From: Chrysomallon squamiferum | Lineage: Eukaryota > Mollusca > Gastropoda > Neomphalida > Peltospiridae | DNA length: 31,955 nt | NCBI GenBank assembly: GCA_012295275.1 | Contig: CM022675.1 | Location: 1 to 31,955, forward strand | Direction: 5' to 3' | Shown here: positions 1 to 14,399 of the stretch, piece by piece | Layout of the letters: the number at the start of each line of letters is the position of its first letter | Position numbering within the stretch: the first letter of the stretch is position 1 | Program-made: the position numbers and the translations under genes | The notes under the pieces: model-generated | The model's input: only the letters and a program-made list of their open reading frames with translations | Databases searched by the model: none | What the model was told of the DNA's origin: nothing

Positions 1-640
1 ATTTCCAAACACTAAATACAAATAATGATCCACTGATAAATATGAAGTGTGTAAGTACTTGTCTGCAGTAAAGACCAGTGCTGAGTTGGTGTGATTGTTG
101 CTGATATTTCGATCGCTTCATTGTGTAAACCAGTGTATTTGACGTATTGAATTTGTAGAGAGACAAAATGTATTCCCTAGCGAAATCCTCTGCTTAAGTA
201 TGTTGTGTTTGTGTCTGTTTTTATATGCTTATACCTAGTGTGTCTGTATACTTAATGTGTGTATAATATTGTTATAATGTTTGAATGTATCTGCGTGTCT
301 TTGTATATGCATTTGTATGTGTACGTGTGTGTGTGTGTGTGTGCACGCGCGTGTCTGTGTGTCTGTCTGTGTATATCACGTCTGTTTTTAAATGATACAA
401 ACATTTTTCGAAATTCCTGATCCACGACAGTTCACAACAATATATGCAACATAACAATACATGACTTATCAACCCTCACAGTCTCTTAAATAGCGTTATG
501 ACTATAGGTGTGTATGTATGTATATGTATGTGTATGTGTTTTTTGGGTAGACCTCAAGTCATTAGGGAAAATGACTGAATGAAAAAGAATGACTTACAAT
601 TGGATCAAGAGATTTATTTCGTAACTCACCTAGTAGTGTT
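1..640. other. Non-genic AT-rich stretch
   Basis: No coding exon could be supported here on either strand. The stretch holds TG/TATG-type simple sequence (about 310-375 and 505-540) and otherwise unremarkable AT-rich DNA. Confidence 0.6.
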
Positions 641-1183
641 TTATTTATTACAGCAGATCAAACGTTTGTTCTCGAAACATACACGTTTTGTTTGACAGCT
701 CTTTTTTCCTCTATAGCTGCATTTCACAAACCCTTGTCCTCCTGCGTAACTCCTTTGACACCTCTGCTCTAAAAGCATTATGACACATCATACAACAAAA
801 GCAGTCTCTGGGAACTCACATCAAACTGGTTCCTGGTAGACTGTTCATTGACATCAATATCTACAGTCACACCCAGCAGGCTCCTGGGGTCACCACGGCT
901 CCTGTCCACAGCTGGAACAGGCACTGCCACGTTGTCTCTATCTCCTTCTCCGGCAGACAACACAACGCGACTGCGTATGATCATCCGCTCGTCTTGCTGA
1001 AACTGTTCATCTTCAGTGAACTTTCACTTAGCGCTGACGTCGACACAGGAACTCTACTTTTGGCGTCAACTGGTCATCCTCGGAGTGGGACCGCAGCTGG
1101 TCAGACCTGGCGTCTTCATCTGTTTGACGTTTCTTGGTCAGTTTCTGCACGTCTGCGCACTGAAGAATTTCAAACGTGGACAT
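641..1183 (-). pseudogene. Decayed KRBA2/SCAND3-like integrase-protein C-terminus
   Basis: This GC-richer island reads on the minus strand in several frames that follow one another, as expected for a broken coding relic. One frame (984 to 778) carries DNVAVPVPAVDRSRGDPR and, shortly after, RNQFD. A second frame near the end carries GGQGFVKC followed by a Cys-rich tail ending CCNK and a TAA at 641-643. From memory, these are landmarks of the C-terminal part of the integrase-containing proteins annotated as KRAB-A domain-containing protein 2-like or SCAN domain-containing protein 3-like in invertebrate genomes. The frame beginning at ATG 1183 stops near 1030, and at least two frame changes are needed to read through. 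The stretch between the two motif blocks is shorter than I remember for the family. The integrase core is not seen. This is probably a dead mobile-element-derived fragment. Family identity is from recall and was not aligned. Confidence 0.55.
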
Positions 1184-1199
1184 GAGGTAGTAAGTACTC

Positions 1200-1491
1200 G
1201 TGGTGTGTTTTTCCTGTGGTCAACAGATATCTTCTTTAGCTGGACCATAATCAAGAAGTACTCTTCCTTTGTTATGTACACTCGCCTGCATAATTCATAC
1301 TTCTTAATCAATCTCTCTTAAAGCGGACTTCCAAAAGAATATCCATGGTGGACAAATAAGTGATCTGAATGCGATCAGGAACTACTGTATTTTATACCAC
1401 TTATATACACACACACGCATGCATATCAATTCATACATACTTATAATACATACACACAAAAAGACACACATACACACACACATACATACAT

Positions 1492-1536
<45 letters not shown>

Positions 1537-2500
1537 TATATATAGATATATATTGATATATACACAGATATAATATATTTATATATATAAGCGTACATAA
1601 GTATGTATTAATATATATGTATATCATTACAAATGCATTTTTGTTTTAATCACCTTTACAAATATCCTAAGGGATTAAGTAAAACATCTATATATATATT
1701 GAAATCAATAAATTAATAATTAAATAAAATACACACAAATTAAAAAAAAAATTCAACAATTAAATAAACGACTAGAGAAACAAACAAACTGAAATAAAGA
1801 ATAAAAATATGTTCCTTTTATTACAGAGATAACACGAATTCTTTTCAAATCTGCAGTCAACACTGGTAGAAGTTTCAGGAATGTTTCCTCCATAAACTGC
1901 ACTTTTATATCAGTAGTGAGGTACCTTGTACAAACAATTTTATACAGTACAACACATACTATAATTTTTATATAAAGTCAGCATTAACAAACACGAATGT
2001 GATAAAGACAAACTGATAAAGCTGGGATCAATCCTTGTAATCTACCGGTATCAACAGAAGGATTCAAATACCAATAATAGTTCTCGTTTTTATATTATCA
2101 TAAATTTATCTTTATCCAGGACACGAATTAAAATAAAATAATTCAGCAAAACTTGCTTACATAAATTTAAATTTAACAACTCTTTCCAAAGAAAACAATT
2201 ATAAAACTAAATTTAACAAATGTTATACATTTACATTTAGCAATTATTTCAAAATTAGTAGTTTATCAGTTTATATGAAATAAATGCTGAAAGAAATAGA
2301 CAATTCAGATATTTTCTTTCTGTTTTTATTTTTTTTATTTTTTGAAAGGCATTGTTTTCAGTATTTTAATTAAACAAAACATTCCTGTAAATTGGAATAG
2401 TGTTTCGTTTTTTTATTTTGATTTCATTTCTCAAGTTAATAATTTAGGCTAGTACTATTGTCTCGTTTCAACTAATAAAACTGTTTTAATTAAAAAAAGA
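1200..2500. other. Non-genic stretch with microsatellites
   Basis: No exon is supported. It contains mixed CA/TA/CATA simple repeats (about 1400-1625) and A/T-rich DNA. A minus-strand AATAAA (plus-strand tttatt at 2412-2417) is the first canonical polyadenylation hexamer after the stop codon of the fibrinogen-related gene upstream, so that transcript may end near here. Confidence 0.5.
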
Positions 2501-3126
2501 CGACTGTAGAGTTTTCATTACAGTTTTAGTTCAAAACAGAAGTTGTTGGAATTTTCATCACAGTTTTAATTCAAATCCGAAGAAACTCGAATTTTCTTTA
2601 CAGTTTTACTTCAAAACAGAAGATACTCCAATTTTCGTGACAGTTTTAGGTGAAAACAGCATATGGTGGAATTTTCATTACAGTTTTAGTTCGAAGGTGA
2701 AGATGAACGAATTTCCATTATAATTTTAGTTCAGAAAAGGAGATGGGGGAATTTTCAGTACAGTTTTAATTCAAAACAGAAATAGGTTGAATTGTCCTAA
2801 CAGTTTTCGTTCAAACTTGAATGTGGTCGAATTTTCATTAGAGATTTAGTCCAAAACAGGAGATGGTGAAATTTTCATTACATTTTTAGTTCAAAACAGA
2901 AGACGGTCATTTTTGTAATTACAGATATAACTTTAGTCAGAAGACAGACAAATGTTCCTAAAACTATTTGTTCAAAACAGAAGATGGTGGAATTTGTATT
3001 ACCGTTTCAGTTTATAACAGAAGATGTTCAAATTCTCAATCCTGTTTTAGTTCAAAACCGATGATGGTCGAATTGTCATTACACTTTCAATTTGTAAAAG
3101 AAGATGTTCAAATTCTCAATCCTGTT

Positions 3127-5661
<2,535 letters not shown>

Positions 5662-5669
5662 TTTATAAA

Positions 5670-7910
5670 TGGTATCAATGTCGAAATTCAGATATCTGTA
5701 TTCAGAAATAAATTAATTTACTTATATGAAGATATTTTAATCGTTATTCCACAGAGGCAAATAAACTAATAATTTCTTCTACTAATGTTTCCAAGACACT
5801 GTCACTACCAAACTGAACTCTTCAAATATATTAAGCGTTTGACACAAGCTTCTGTTTTCAGTCCTGTGTTAAATAAAACCTTTTCTAATAATTCCTGCAA
5901 CTTCTCTTGGTTTAGCTGAAACATACAGAAGCCAAACAGAACTGTAATCACATTCGGTGAACAAATATTTTATGCTAGAGTGAATATGGATTATTTAATT
6001 AATAATCTAGTGATTATTGATATTTTTCTTTAATTTGTACTGATTCTTTCAGTTCATCTGAAAGAAATAGAAGGCCAACAGAATTGTTTATTCGTATAAT
6101 AGTCATCAGGGAAATGATCATTTGAAATATGATTTGTTCTGTCTTGCTTCAGCGATTGGTTTAGGGCGAAATGTTTGTTATCTTTCTTTTTGTTGCTGTA
6201 TCTTTGTGGGTTTTTGTTACTGAGGGGAGTGTGTGTTTTTATGGTTGTTCTGTTTATTTTTATTGAGTCATGTTGTTGCTTTTGTTGTTCGTACTGTTGT
6301 TTTATTGTATTAATATATATTTGTAAGTGTATATCATGTGGGATCTAGTAGGTTTAGAGGTAGCTAGTATGTACATCTTGTTAATTTTTTAGTAATAGCA
6401 ATCGTAGTAATAGTATAGTAAGTTGAGAGGTAGCTAGCATGTACATCTTGTTAATTTTTTAGTAATAGCAATCGTAGTAATAGTATAGTAAGTTGAGAGG
6501 TAGCTAGCTTGTGTATCTTGTTAATTTTTAGTAGTAGTAATTGTAGTAATAGTATAGTAGGTTTACAGGAAGCTGGCATGTACAATCTTGTTAATTTTTT
6601 AGTAATGGTAATTGTAGTAATAGTATAATAGGTTTAGAGGTAGCTAGTATGTACATCTACTTAATTTTGTTTTAATGTCACTAAATAAAAGTCAAATCAA
6701 ATCACCTTTTCATACTGATGGTTGTGAACGTGATTCCATTCCATGAGATAAAAGTTATATCCCCCAGAAATGTTTTCGGATTGACTGGGATTTGAACGCG
6801 ATCTTCACCACGCACATTTTACCATATCAACAGCGCAAGATCCTCATTTATCCAAATTAGTCTGTGACCTGATGATAATAATTACAAAGTAAATAAATAA
6901 AATAAAAATAAATAAATAAACAAACGAACAAACAAACAAACAAACAAACAAATAAATAAATAAATAAATAAATAAATAAACAAATAAATAAATAAATGAA
7001 TGAATAAGCATATTCAAGATACACCGACATTTAACAGAATTAATTATGTCTGATATTTTTTATTTTTTATTTTTGTTATTTTATTATTTTTTTATCTCCG
7101 TCTGTCTGTTCTGGTCAGACACCTTAATTCTTTCTTTCTCTCACTACTTTCTCTTTCTATCTCTGTCTCTATCTCACAAACCTGTTTCATCCTTATCTTT
7201 TAGTATTTAGAATTAGTAATTTTTTTATTTTTTATTTAGGTAGTTAGTTAGACAGAAAGATAGATAGGCTTTTGCTGGCTCGTAAATTTGAATGAATTAT
7301 AAAAATCAAAAGACAAGGAAAATGGGTACATTTCGTATCAAAGGAGATATGATATATCTCTGGAAAGCCGGAAATTGTGTTGTTTTCTTATCATAGTAAC
7401 TACCTATAATTCCTTCGGTGGGAATATCAGCAAAGATGAGCCTAGGGATAGAAAACAAATAATAAAAATAAATATGACAAAGACATTGAACTAATAATAG
7501 TAATTCATTTTTATATCAGCATTCGCTTTAGTGCTAGACATAGGCTTAATTCAAACACAGTTAAAGTGTCGTATTAGGATCAGAAATGTCCAGGAATGAA
7601 AACTAAGAAAAGGAGACTACCGGTGACAACAACCACCACCAACAACAACAATAATAAGAAGAACAACAGCAGCAGCAACAACAATAACTACTACTCATAA
7701 AATAATACCCTTATTACTACTATAACTACAGCGAATTAACCAAATACTACTGTTTCTACTACAACTACTACTACTATTACAGTTACTAATTCTGAAACCA
7801 CCACAACTATAACTAGTATACTTACTACCACTACTTTCACTACTGCTGTTTCTGCTACTGCTACTGCTATTACTACTAATACTACTATTACTACGGCTAC
7901 TACTACTGTT
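5670..7910. other. Intergenic stretch between FReD gene and propeller-like exon
   Basis: No exon is supported. The region contains the 70-bp minisatellite (about 6341-6670), (AAAT)n-type repeats (about 6900-7010), CT-rich and TTTTA-rich sequence around 7050-7250, and an ACT/ACA/AGC trinucleotide-rich block (about 7620-7915). Sequence around 6775-6835 has a weak tRNA-like B-box resemblance on the minus strand but no foldable tRNA. Confidence 0.55.
6341..6670. repeat. 70-bp minisatellite, about 5 copies
   Basis: The motif ggtagctagcatgtacatct recurs at about 6359, 6429, 6499, 6569 and 6639, giving a period of 69-71 bp. Units differ by a few substitutions. No coding or splice-site content was seen in the unit. 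Confidence 0.92.
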
Positions 7911-7914
7911 TCAA

Positions 7915-8084
7915 CTACATCTTTTCTGTGTCAACGTACAAACGTCTCAAATTGGCTCCATTTTGTGTTAGAACTTTTCTCTGTTTGCCACTTTGAAGGT
8001 CAATGAACTGTATATTGTTGACACCGGAATAATAGAGTCTACGATTTTTGCTATCCAGTGCTGTATCAAAAATCTGCGGAACGT
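7915..8084 (-). CDS. Terminal exon with propeller (YWTD-like) repeat
   Basis: After a TTAATTTCAG acceptor in phase 1 the exon encodes 55 residues and ends in TAG (7915-7917). DTALDSKNRRLYYSG, NIQFIDLQSGKQRKVL and ANLRRLYVDTEKM resemble one to one-and-a-half blades of an LDL-receptor class B (YWTD) beta-propeller, which commonly follows an EGF module. A complete propeller needs six blades, so the product is either truncated here, continues through a weak GTAGTT donor just before the stop, or is a broken gene end. Its incoming phase fits both the 9375 donor (PAN exon) and the 15356 donor (last EGF exon). Membership of the EGF gene is plausible but unproven. Confidence 0.6.
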
Positions 8085-8089
8085 CTGAA

Positions 8090-9370
<1,281 letters not shown>

Positions 9371-9374
9371 TTAC

Positions 9375-9562
9375 CCTGATGTATGTAGTAAGTAGAAATG
9401 TTACTCAGTACTGGCGCATTGCAGCCTCCAGTGACAACTTCACTGTAAACAAAACATTTGGCAGACGACTTTTCAAACCTGAACGTTTTGCATCTGGGTT
9501 CAAGGTCACACTTCGCGGCACACACCAATTTATTCCTAGCTTTGTTGTCAGACATCAAATAC
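9375..9562 (-). CDS. PAN/apple-domain exon, gene membership uncertain
   Basis: The exon encodes YLMSDNKARNKLVCAAKC, LEPRCKTFRFEKSSAKCF, YSEVVTGGC and NISTYYIHQ, with the Cys spacing and hydrophobic pattern of a PAN/apple module, which mediates protein or carbohydrate binding in secreted and surface proteins. The donor is CAG/G-GTAAAT in phase 1 and joins in frame to the propeller-like exon at 8084. The best acceptor (a pyrimidine-containing CTTTCTGAAAG) needs a preceding exon ending with two bases of a codon, whereas the nearest upstream EGF exon ends with one. An unseen exon or a separate, partly lost gene is therefore likely. An in-frame TAA about 60 bases upstream bounds the exon. The PAN exon of the neighbouring FReD gene also ends in phase 1, so the two may be related by local duplication. 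Confidence 0.6.
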
Positions 9563-10014
9563 CTTTCAGAAAGCAGGATTCCCGTTAGATTGGCATTTGT
9601 TGTCGTGTTTTAACTCACGGAATCACTGTTTACGAAAACCTAAGCGTCTATTATGATGTTGTCAAGTATGGACTTTGTAGAAATTAGAAAAAAAACATCA
9701 AGATATTTTGAACATCTTCTTCTTGTCTCTCGTGATAAAGGTTCCCTTGTTACATTTAAAACTTCTTTTTTTCCGATATACATATCTGTCCTACTTGTTT
9801 AGATAGCAGAAATAAAATATTGATAATAAAGTTTTAAAATGTAACTGATTTTCTTATTACTTTATTTAATTACTTATTACGGACTGTTTCAAAGGCGGAT
9901 CGATTGAAACTGGCGAAATTTCAGATGAAATAAAAAAAAATTCAGGGTGTTTGCAAAAGTAGAAAATGCTGGGCAATATTTCATAAGCAAATAGACAAGA
10001 ATAGATTCTGAGTA

Positions 10015-10019
10015 CCGCC
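10015..10019. repeat. Target-site duplication, left copy (CCGCC)
   Basis: CCGCC precedes the 5' LTR and is repeated at 14898-14902 directly after the 3' LTR, as expected from a 5-bp staggered integration. Confidence 0.9.
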
Positions 10020-10208
10020 TGTTGTATTTAAATGGTGTTTTAGTTAACATTGTTACAGTTTACGATGTTTAAGGGAACCGGAAGAAGGGACAGTATTATA
10101 TATGAAGTCACCGGGAGCATGCGTCAGTTTTGTTCGTAGCAATTTTTGAAACGAAATAAATTATTTGGAAATTAAATGAACTTTATGTTTTAATGTTAAA
10201 ACATAACA
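10020..10208 (+). repeat. 5' LTR
   Basis: The 189-bp LTR begins TGTT and ends AACA, a short inverted terminal repeat. It contains a TATATAT tract near 10097-10103 as a candidate TATA box and AATAAA at 10155-10160 as a candidate polyadenylation signal. It differs from the 3' LTR at three positions by direct comparison. Confidence 0.97.
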
Positions 10209-10210
10209 AT

Positions 10211-10228
10211 TGGCGACGAGGATGGGAT
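10211..10228 (+). promoter_or_regulatory. Primer-binding site, tRNA-Ser(GCU)-like
   Basis: TGGCGACGAGGATGGGAT starts two bases after the LTR. It is complementary to the last 18 bases, including CCA, of the animal tRNA-Ser(GCU) 3' end as I recall it, which would make that tRNA the minus-strand primer. Confidence 0.8.
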
Positions 10229-10271
10229 AACACTTATTGAACTGTTTCCTGAAATTAACTATTTATGAAAT

Positions 10272-10628
10272 ATGGCTACCTACGGTAAAGTTGAAGAGTT
10301 TGATCTAGAAAGTTCCGATTGGGATGAATACATCGAACGTTTGGAACAGTATCTGCTGGCGAATAATGTAGACGATGCCGAAAAGAAACGTTCCATTTTG
10401 TTATCCGTATGTGGTGCCAAGACTTACAGGTTGATTCGAAATCTGACTTCGCCCGAGAAACCGGCAAATAAGACTTACGAACAATTGAAAACTTTGATAG
10501 GAAATCATCTCAAACCAAAACCTTTGGTGATTGCGGAACGGTTCAAATTCTATCAACGGAAACAAGAGCCCGGAGAGACTGTAAGTGAATTTTTGCCTGA
10601 ATTAAGAAAAATTGACAGAACATTGTGA
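10272..10628 (+). pseudogene. gag, N-terminal part
   Basis: ATG at 10272 is the first start after the primer site and opens a 118-codon frame. Its content (YGKVEEFDLESSDWDEYIERL, then KTYEQLKTLIGNHLKP and EPGETVSEFLPELRKI) is typical of the capsid part of Ty3/gypsy Gag. The frame closes at TGA 10626-10628. A C-E-F-G stretch typical of this Gag region appears in the +1 frame at about 10621-10640, after which the original frame resumes. The copy thus seems to carry a one-base gain just before and a one-base loss just after that stretch. Gag would form the particle that packages element RNA. Confidence 0.85.
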
Positions 10629-10640
10629 ATTTGGTGCATT

Positions 10641-11039
10641 TTGACTGAAGCATTAAGAGACATTTTGGTCTGTGGTCTGTCTGAAAAGTCTATACAGAAA
10701 AAACTTCTCTCTGAACATGACTTATCACTGAGTAAAGCATTGCAAATAGCTGTTAGTATGGAAATGGCAGCTAGAGAAACTGACATGCTGAAAATTGGAA
10801 TGAAGTCAGAAACGGAAAAGTTCCACAAAGTTTCTGTCATTGAATGCTTCCGGTGCGGTAAAACTAATCATCATCCTGATGCATGTTTTTACAAAAAGGC
10901 AAACTGTTATACGTGTAATGAAACAGGACATTTGAGTAGAAAATGTCGAAATCAAAAGAAAAAAAATAGAAAGACAGGAAAGCAAACTGCTGGAAAAAGG
11001 AAAAAAGAAATTTCCAAAGTTGAAAAAGAAAAATTCTAA
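10641..11039 (+). pseudogene. gag, C-terminal part with two zinc knuckles
   Basis: This continues the gag frame after the local disturbance, from EALRDILVCGL onward. Two CCHC knuckles (C-x2-C-x4-H-x4-C) lie at 10845-10946, followed by a Lys-rich nucleocapsid tail that ends at TAA 11037-11039. The pol frame, in the +1 phase relative to gag, is open from about 10936 and has no early ATG, so pol would need ribosomal frameshifting within the 10936-11039 overlap. That overlap contains an A-rich run (about 10954-10966) as a possible slip site. Confidence 0.88.
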
Positions 11040-13155
11040 ACTGAATGTTGTGAATCAAGATTCTGATAGGGACGTTACGGAATCAGAAAGTGGTCCCAGT
11101 GATTCTGAAATTGAAAATGCTGAATCTGAAACAGGTTTAAAAATTCATGACGTTCAGGAAGAATCTGGAAGTAACGAAACTGAATCAGAAATTATAAAAG
11201 CTGTTCTTGAAAATAAAGAGGTTGCAATGGAAAGGAATGAAAGTGATTCTGAAACGTCAATTTTCACAGTGAAATCTACGAAAGCGAAAGAAATTCAAAT
11301 TTCATTGGAACTCAATGGTGTGCCTTTCAAAATGGAAGTAGATACAGGTGCTTCTGTATCCATAATTTCTAATAAGGTTTATCAGGAAAAATTGAAGAAA
11401 ACAGTGCCATTGAAATCAACGTCGATTGTGTTGAAAACTTATACTGATGAAGTGGTGCCAGTTCTTGGGAAAATTGAGGTGACTGTTAAATATGGAAAGC
11501 AGAAAAAACTTTTACCTTTAATTGTGGTGAAAGGAAATGGACCAACTTTGTTTGGGCGGAATTGGTTCCAAAACATTCAGTTGGACTGGAACAGTATTAA
11601 GATTATGAAAGCCTGTGGAAACTCTGAAGATTTGTTCAGTAGATACTCAGTTTTTTCAAATAAGTTGGGAACAGTAAAAGGCATAAGAGCTCATCTGAAA
11701 GTGAAAGAGGATGCTACTCCAAAGTTTTTCAAGGCTAGACCAGTGCCTTATGCTTTGAAGGAAAAGATAGCTGATGAACTTCACAGACTTGAAGCAGAAG
11801 GAATTCTAGAAAAGGTAGATTTTTCTGAATGGGCTTCTCCTATTGTACCTGTTTTAAAACCTCACAATAGCATTCGCATTTGTGGCGATTACAAGGTTAC
11901 CATAAATCCTGTGTTGGAAGTGCCTGAGTACCCTTTGCCCACTGCAGAAGACATTTTCAGCAAACTCAATGGAGGACAAAAGTTCTTCAAACTGGATTTG
12001 TCACATGCATACCAGCAAGTGTTGCTTGATGAAAAGTCGAGGAACTATGTCACAATCAATACTCACCTTGGGCTTTATCGCTATACAAGGTTGCCATTTG
12101 GAGTTGCTGCAGCACCTGCTATTTTTCAACAAACTATGGACAAAGTGCTTCAAGGGCTAAAAGGGGTAGGTTACATTTTGGATGACATCATAATCACTGG
12201 AAAGGATGACACCGAACACTTGAAACATTTGAAAAAGACTTTGAAACGCCTAGAAAAATATGGAATTCAACTGAAAAGGTCAAAATGTGCATTGATGAAA
12301 GATGAAGTTGAGTATTTTGCATTTATTGTGAACAAAAATGGGATTCAACCTTCTGAAAGAAAAGTTGAAGCTATTCTGAAAGTGCCTGAACCTAAGAACA
12401 AGAGTGAGTTGCAATCTTGGTTAGGTATTGTGAATTACTATCACAAGTTTGTACCCAACATGTCAACAGAGGTGGCACCGCTAACAGCGTTGTTAACCAA
12501 AGATACAGAGTGGAAATGGAGTGATGATTGTCAACAAGCATTTTCCAAAGTGGGAAAACTGTTAGCATCATCTAAAATTCTTGTCCACTATGACCCAATG
12601 AAACCAGTAATGTTGGCAGTAGATGCATCTGCGCATGGTCTTGGAGCGGTAATATCACATGGAAATGAAGGATCAGACAGGCCAATAGCATACGCTTCTA
12701 GAACTCTGACATCAGCAGAACGCAAGTATTCCCAAATTGATATAGAAGCACTGGCAATAATTTTTGGAATACACAAGTTCCATCAGTACCTGTATGGTAG
12801 AAGATTTACTTTGTTCACAGATCATAAACCACTGACAATGATTCTTGGACCTAAAAAGAATATTCCAGTTCTGACAGCCTCTCGACTACAGCATTGGGCT
12901 ATTCAGTTAGCTGCATATCAGTTTGACATTAAATACAGAAAAACTACCAAAAATGGAAATGCTGATGCACTGTCCCGACTACCACTTCTGCCGACTGAAG
13001 AAATATCTGAAAGTGTGTTTTGGCATGAAGACAAGCAAGCAATGAGAAATCAAGTCAATGGATTACCTATCACTGCAAGACATATTGCTAAAGCAACTGC
13101 AGTTGACAAAGTATTATCTCGGGTTGTACATTATAACATGTATGGATGGCCATAA
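10936..13155 (+). CDS. pol: protease, reverse transcriptase, RNase H
   Basis: The frame is open from 10936; the first 90 or so codons after 11020 are acidic and Ser-rich. The aspartic protease motif DTGAS starts at 11341. The reverse transcriptase runs from about 11690 (PVPYALKEKI) through RLPFGVAAAPAIFQ to the catalytic block GYILDDIIITG, with the Asp pair at 12181-12186. The residue two before that pair is Ile instead of the usual Tyr/Phe. RNase H follows with Asp of AVDASAHGLG (12622), Glu of SQIDIEALAI, Asp of LFTDHKPL, and ends near GNADALSRLP. The frame closes at TAA 13153-13155, but the same frame continues with recognisable pol sequence immediately after, so this is an internal nonsense codon. 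The usual product copies element RNA into DNA in the cytoplasm. Confidence 0.93.
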   Translation, partial: VENVEIKRKKIERQESKLLEKGKKKFPKLKKKNSKLNVVNQDSDRDVTESESGPSDSEIENAESETGLKIHDVQEESGSNETESEIIKAVLENKEVAMERNESDSETSIFTVKSTKAKEIQISLELNGVPFKMEVDTGASVSIISNKVYQEKLKKTVPLKSTSIVLKTYTDEVVPVLGKIEVTVKYGKQKKLLPLIVVKGNGPTLFGRNWFQNIQLDWNSIKIMKACGNSEDLFSRYSVFSNKLGTVKGIRAHLKVKEDATPKFFKARPVPYALKEKIADELHRLEAEGILEKVDFSEWASPIVPVLKPHNSIRICGDYKVTINPVLEVPEYPLPTAEDIFSKLNGGQKFFKLDLSHAYQQVLLDEKSRNYVTINTHLGLYRYTRLPFGVAAAPAIFQQTMDKVLQGLKGVGYILDDIIITGKDDTEHLKHLKKTLKRLEKYGIQLKRSKCALMKDEVEYFAFIVNKNGIQPSERKVEAILKVPEPKNKSELQSWLGIVNYYHKFVPNMSTEVAPLTALLTKDTEWKWSDDCQQAFSKVGKLLASSKILVHYDPMKPVMLAVDASAHGLGAVISHGNEGSDRPIAYASRTLTSAERKYSQIDIEALAIIFGIHKFHQYLYGRRFTLFTDHKPLTMILGPKKNIPVLTASRLQHWAIQLAAYQFDIKYRKTTKNGNADALSRLPLLPTEEISESVFWHEDKQAMRNQVNGLPITARHIAKATAVDKVLSRVVHYNMYGWP

Positions 13156-14043
13156 GAGTCTTCTATTTCACCGGAGCTGTTACCTTATTTCAGAGTGAAA
13201 GATGAATTAACCGTGGAGGAAAACTGTCTTCTCAGAGGAATGCGAGTGATTATTCCCGATAAATATCGAACAGATATTCTGTATTATCTTCATGAAAATC
13301 ATCCTGGAATTGTGCTAATGAAATCTTTGGCTAGATTGCATGTGTGGTGGCCTCATATGGATATTGACATAGAAAAGAAAGTTAGCAAGTGTAAGTGTTG
13401 CCAACTACAACAAACAGTCATGCCAAAAAGTACAGCTAATGCATGGATTTGGCCCACCAAACGATGGCAAAGAATACATGTTGATTTTGCTGGGCCATTT
13501 ATGAAAGAAATGTTCATGATTGTGGTGGATGCACATTCTAAATGGATGGAAGTTTTTCGAATGCCCAGTACCAGAGCGACGCATGCAGTAGAGACATTGA
13601 GAAATCTCTTTGCAAGTTATGGAATGCCAGAGCAGTTGATTTCTGATAATGGACCTCAGTTTGTTGCAGAGGAATTTGAAACATTTCTTAAGAAAAATGG
13701 AGTGAAACACATCAAATCAGCTCCATACCATCCAAGTTCAAATGGTGAGGCAGAAAGAGCTGTTCGTACTTTTAAAACTGCAATGAAAACAGTTGAACAT
13801 GAGTCACGAACCATGAACCAGAAGATTTCATCATTCTTGTTTGCGTATCGGAACACTCCACACTTTACTACAAAATGTACTCCATCAGAATTGTTTCTTG
13901 ACAGACGTGTTCGAACGAGATTGGATATTTTGCGTCCAAGTTTGGAGAAGTCTGTTAAAAAAAGAACTATTCCAAAAGCTGTTCAATGTTGGAGATTCAG
14001 TACAAGTGAGGAACTACAGAGGATCTCACAAGTGGTTGAGTGA
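13156..14043 (+). pseudogene. pol continuation: integrase
   Basis: This is in the same frame as pol after the TAA. SPELLPYFRVKDEL leads into the HHCC zinc-binding region (LHENHPG ... CKCC). The core follows with the catalytic triad D (13492), D (13645) and E (13753), the last two separated by 35 residues as in retroviral-type integrases. The GPY/F-like C-terminal module expected next is absent from this frame, which ends at TGA 14041-14043; it resumes in another phase. Integrase would insert element cDNA into chromosomes. Confidence 0.9.
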
Positions 14044-14395
14044 AAAAGTACTGTGTCAGCTAGGGTCTGTTACCTACAGAGTGAAAATTGGAGATTTTGT
14101 GTGTAAAAGACATGTGGATCAACTTCGTAAATGTGTGCATTTGGAGGATAATAGGAACCCGTTCCCAGAACTGTCTGCAATTGGTACGGAGTCTGAAATG
14201 GAATTTGTTGAACCAACTGTTCAGGTGGAAGAGACTGAGATAGAAAATAGAACGGTTACTTCTAATGCCATAGAGGATGCTTCTAATGCCATCGAAGATA
14301 CTGTTGACGATGTACCGCAACTACCAATACCGTCTACCCCAAGATACCCTAGACGTGCTCGAAAAACACCTCAAAGACTGATAGAAACTATTTAA
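13985..14395 (+). pseudogene. pol C-terminal fragment in a shifted frame
   Basis: From about 13985 the +1 phase reads FNVGDSVQVRNYRG, then LGSVTYRVKI and RHVDQLRKC, which is the chromatin-interacting C-terminal end of Ty3/gypsy integrases. An acidic tail ends in PRYPRRARKTPQRL before TAA 14393-14395. The frame change from the integrase core lies between about 13950 and 13985, an interval that includes a seven-A run at 13957-13963. Confidence 0.85.
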
Positions 14396-14399
14396 AGTG

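Noticed and set aside
1382-1627. Tyr/Ile/Cys-rich minus-strand frame
   Set aside because: It is produced by CA/TA simple repeats.
6775-6835. tRNA or tRNA-derived SINE on the minus strand
   Set aside because: A B-box-like CGTTCAAATCC is present but the T-stem and acceptor stem do not pair and no A-box at the right distance was found.
13841-13984. Start of an independent gene at 13841 on the plus strand
   Set aside because: The first part of this frame overlaps the integrase core in another phase; only the part after about 13985 has pol-like content, so it is a frameshifted continuation.
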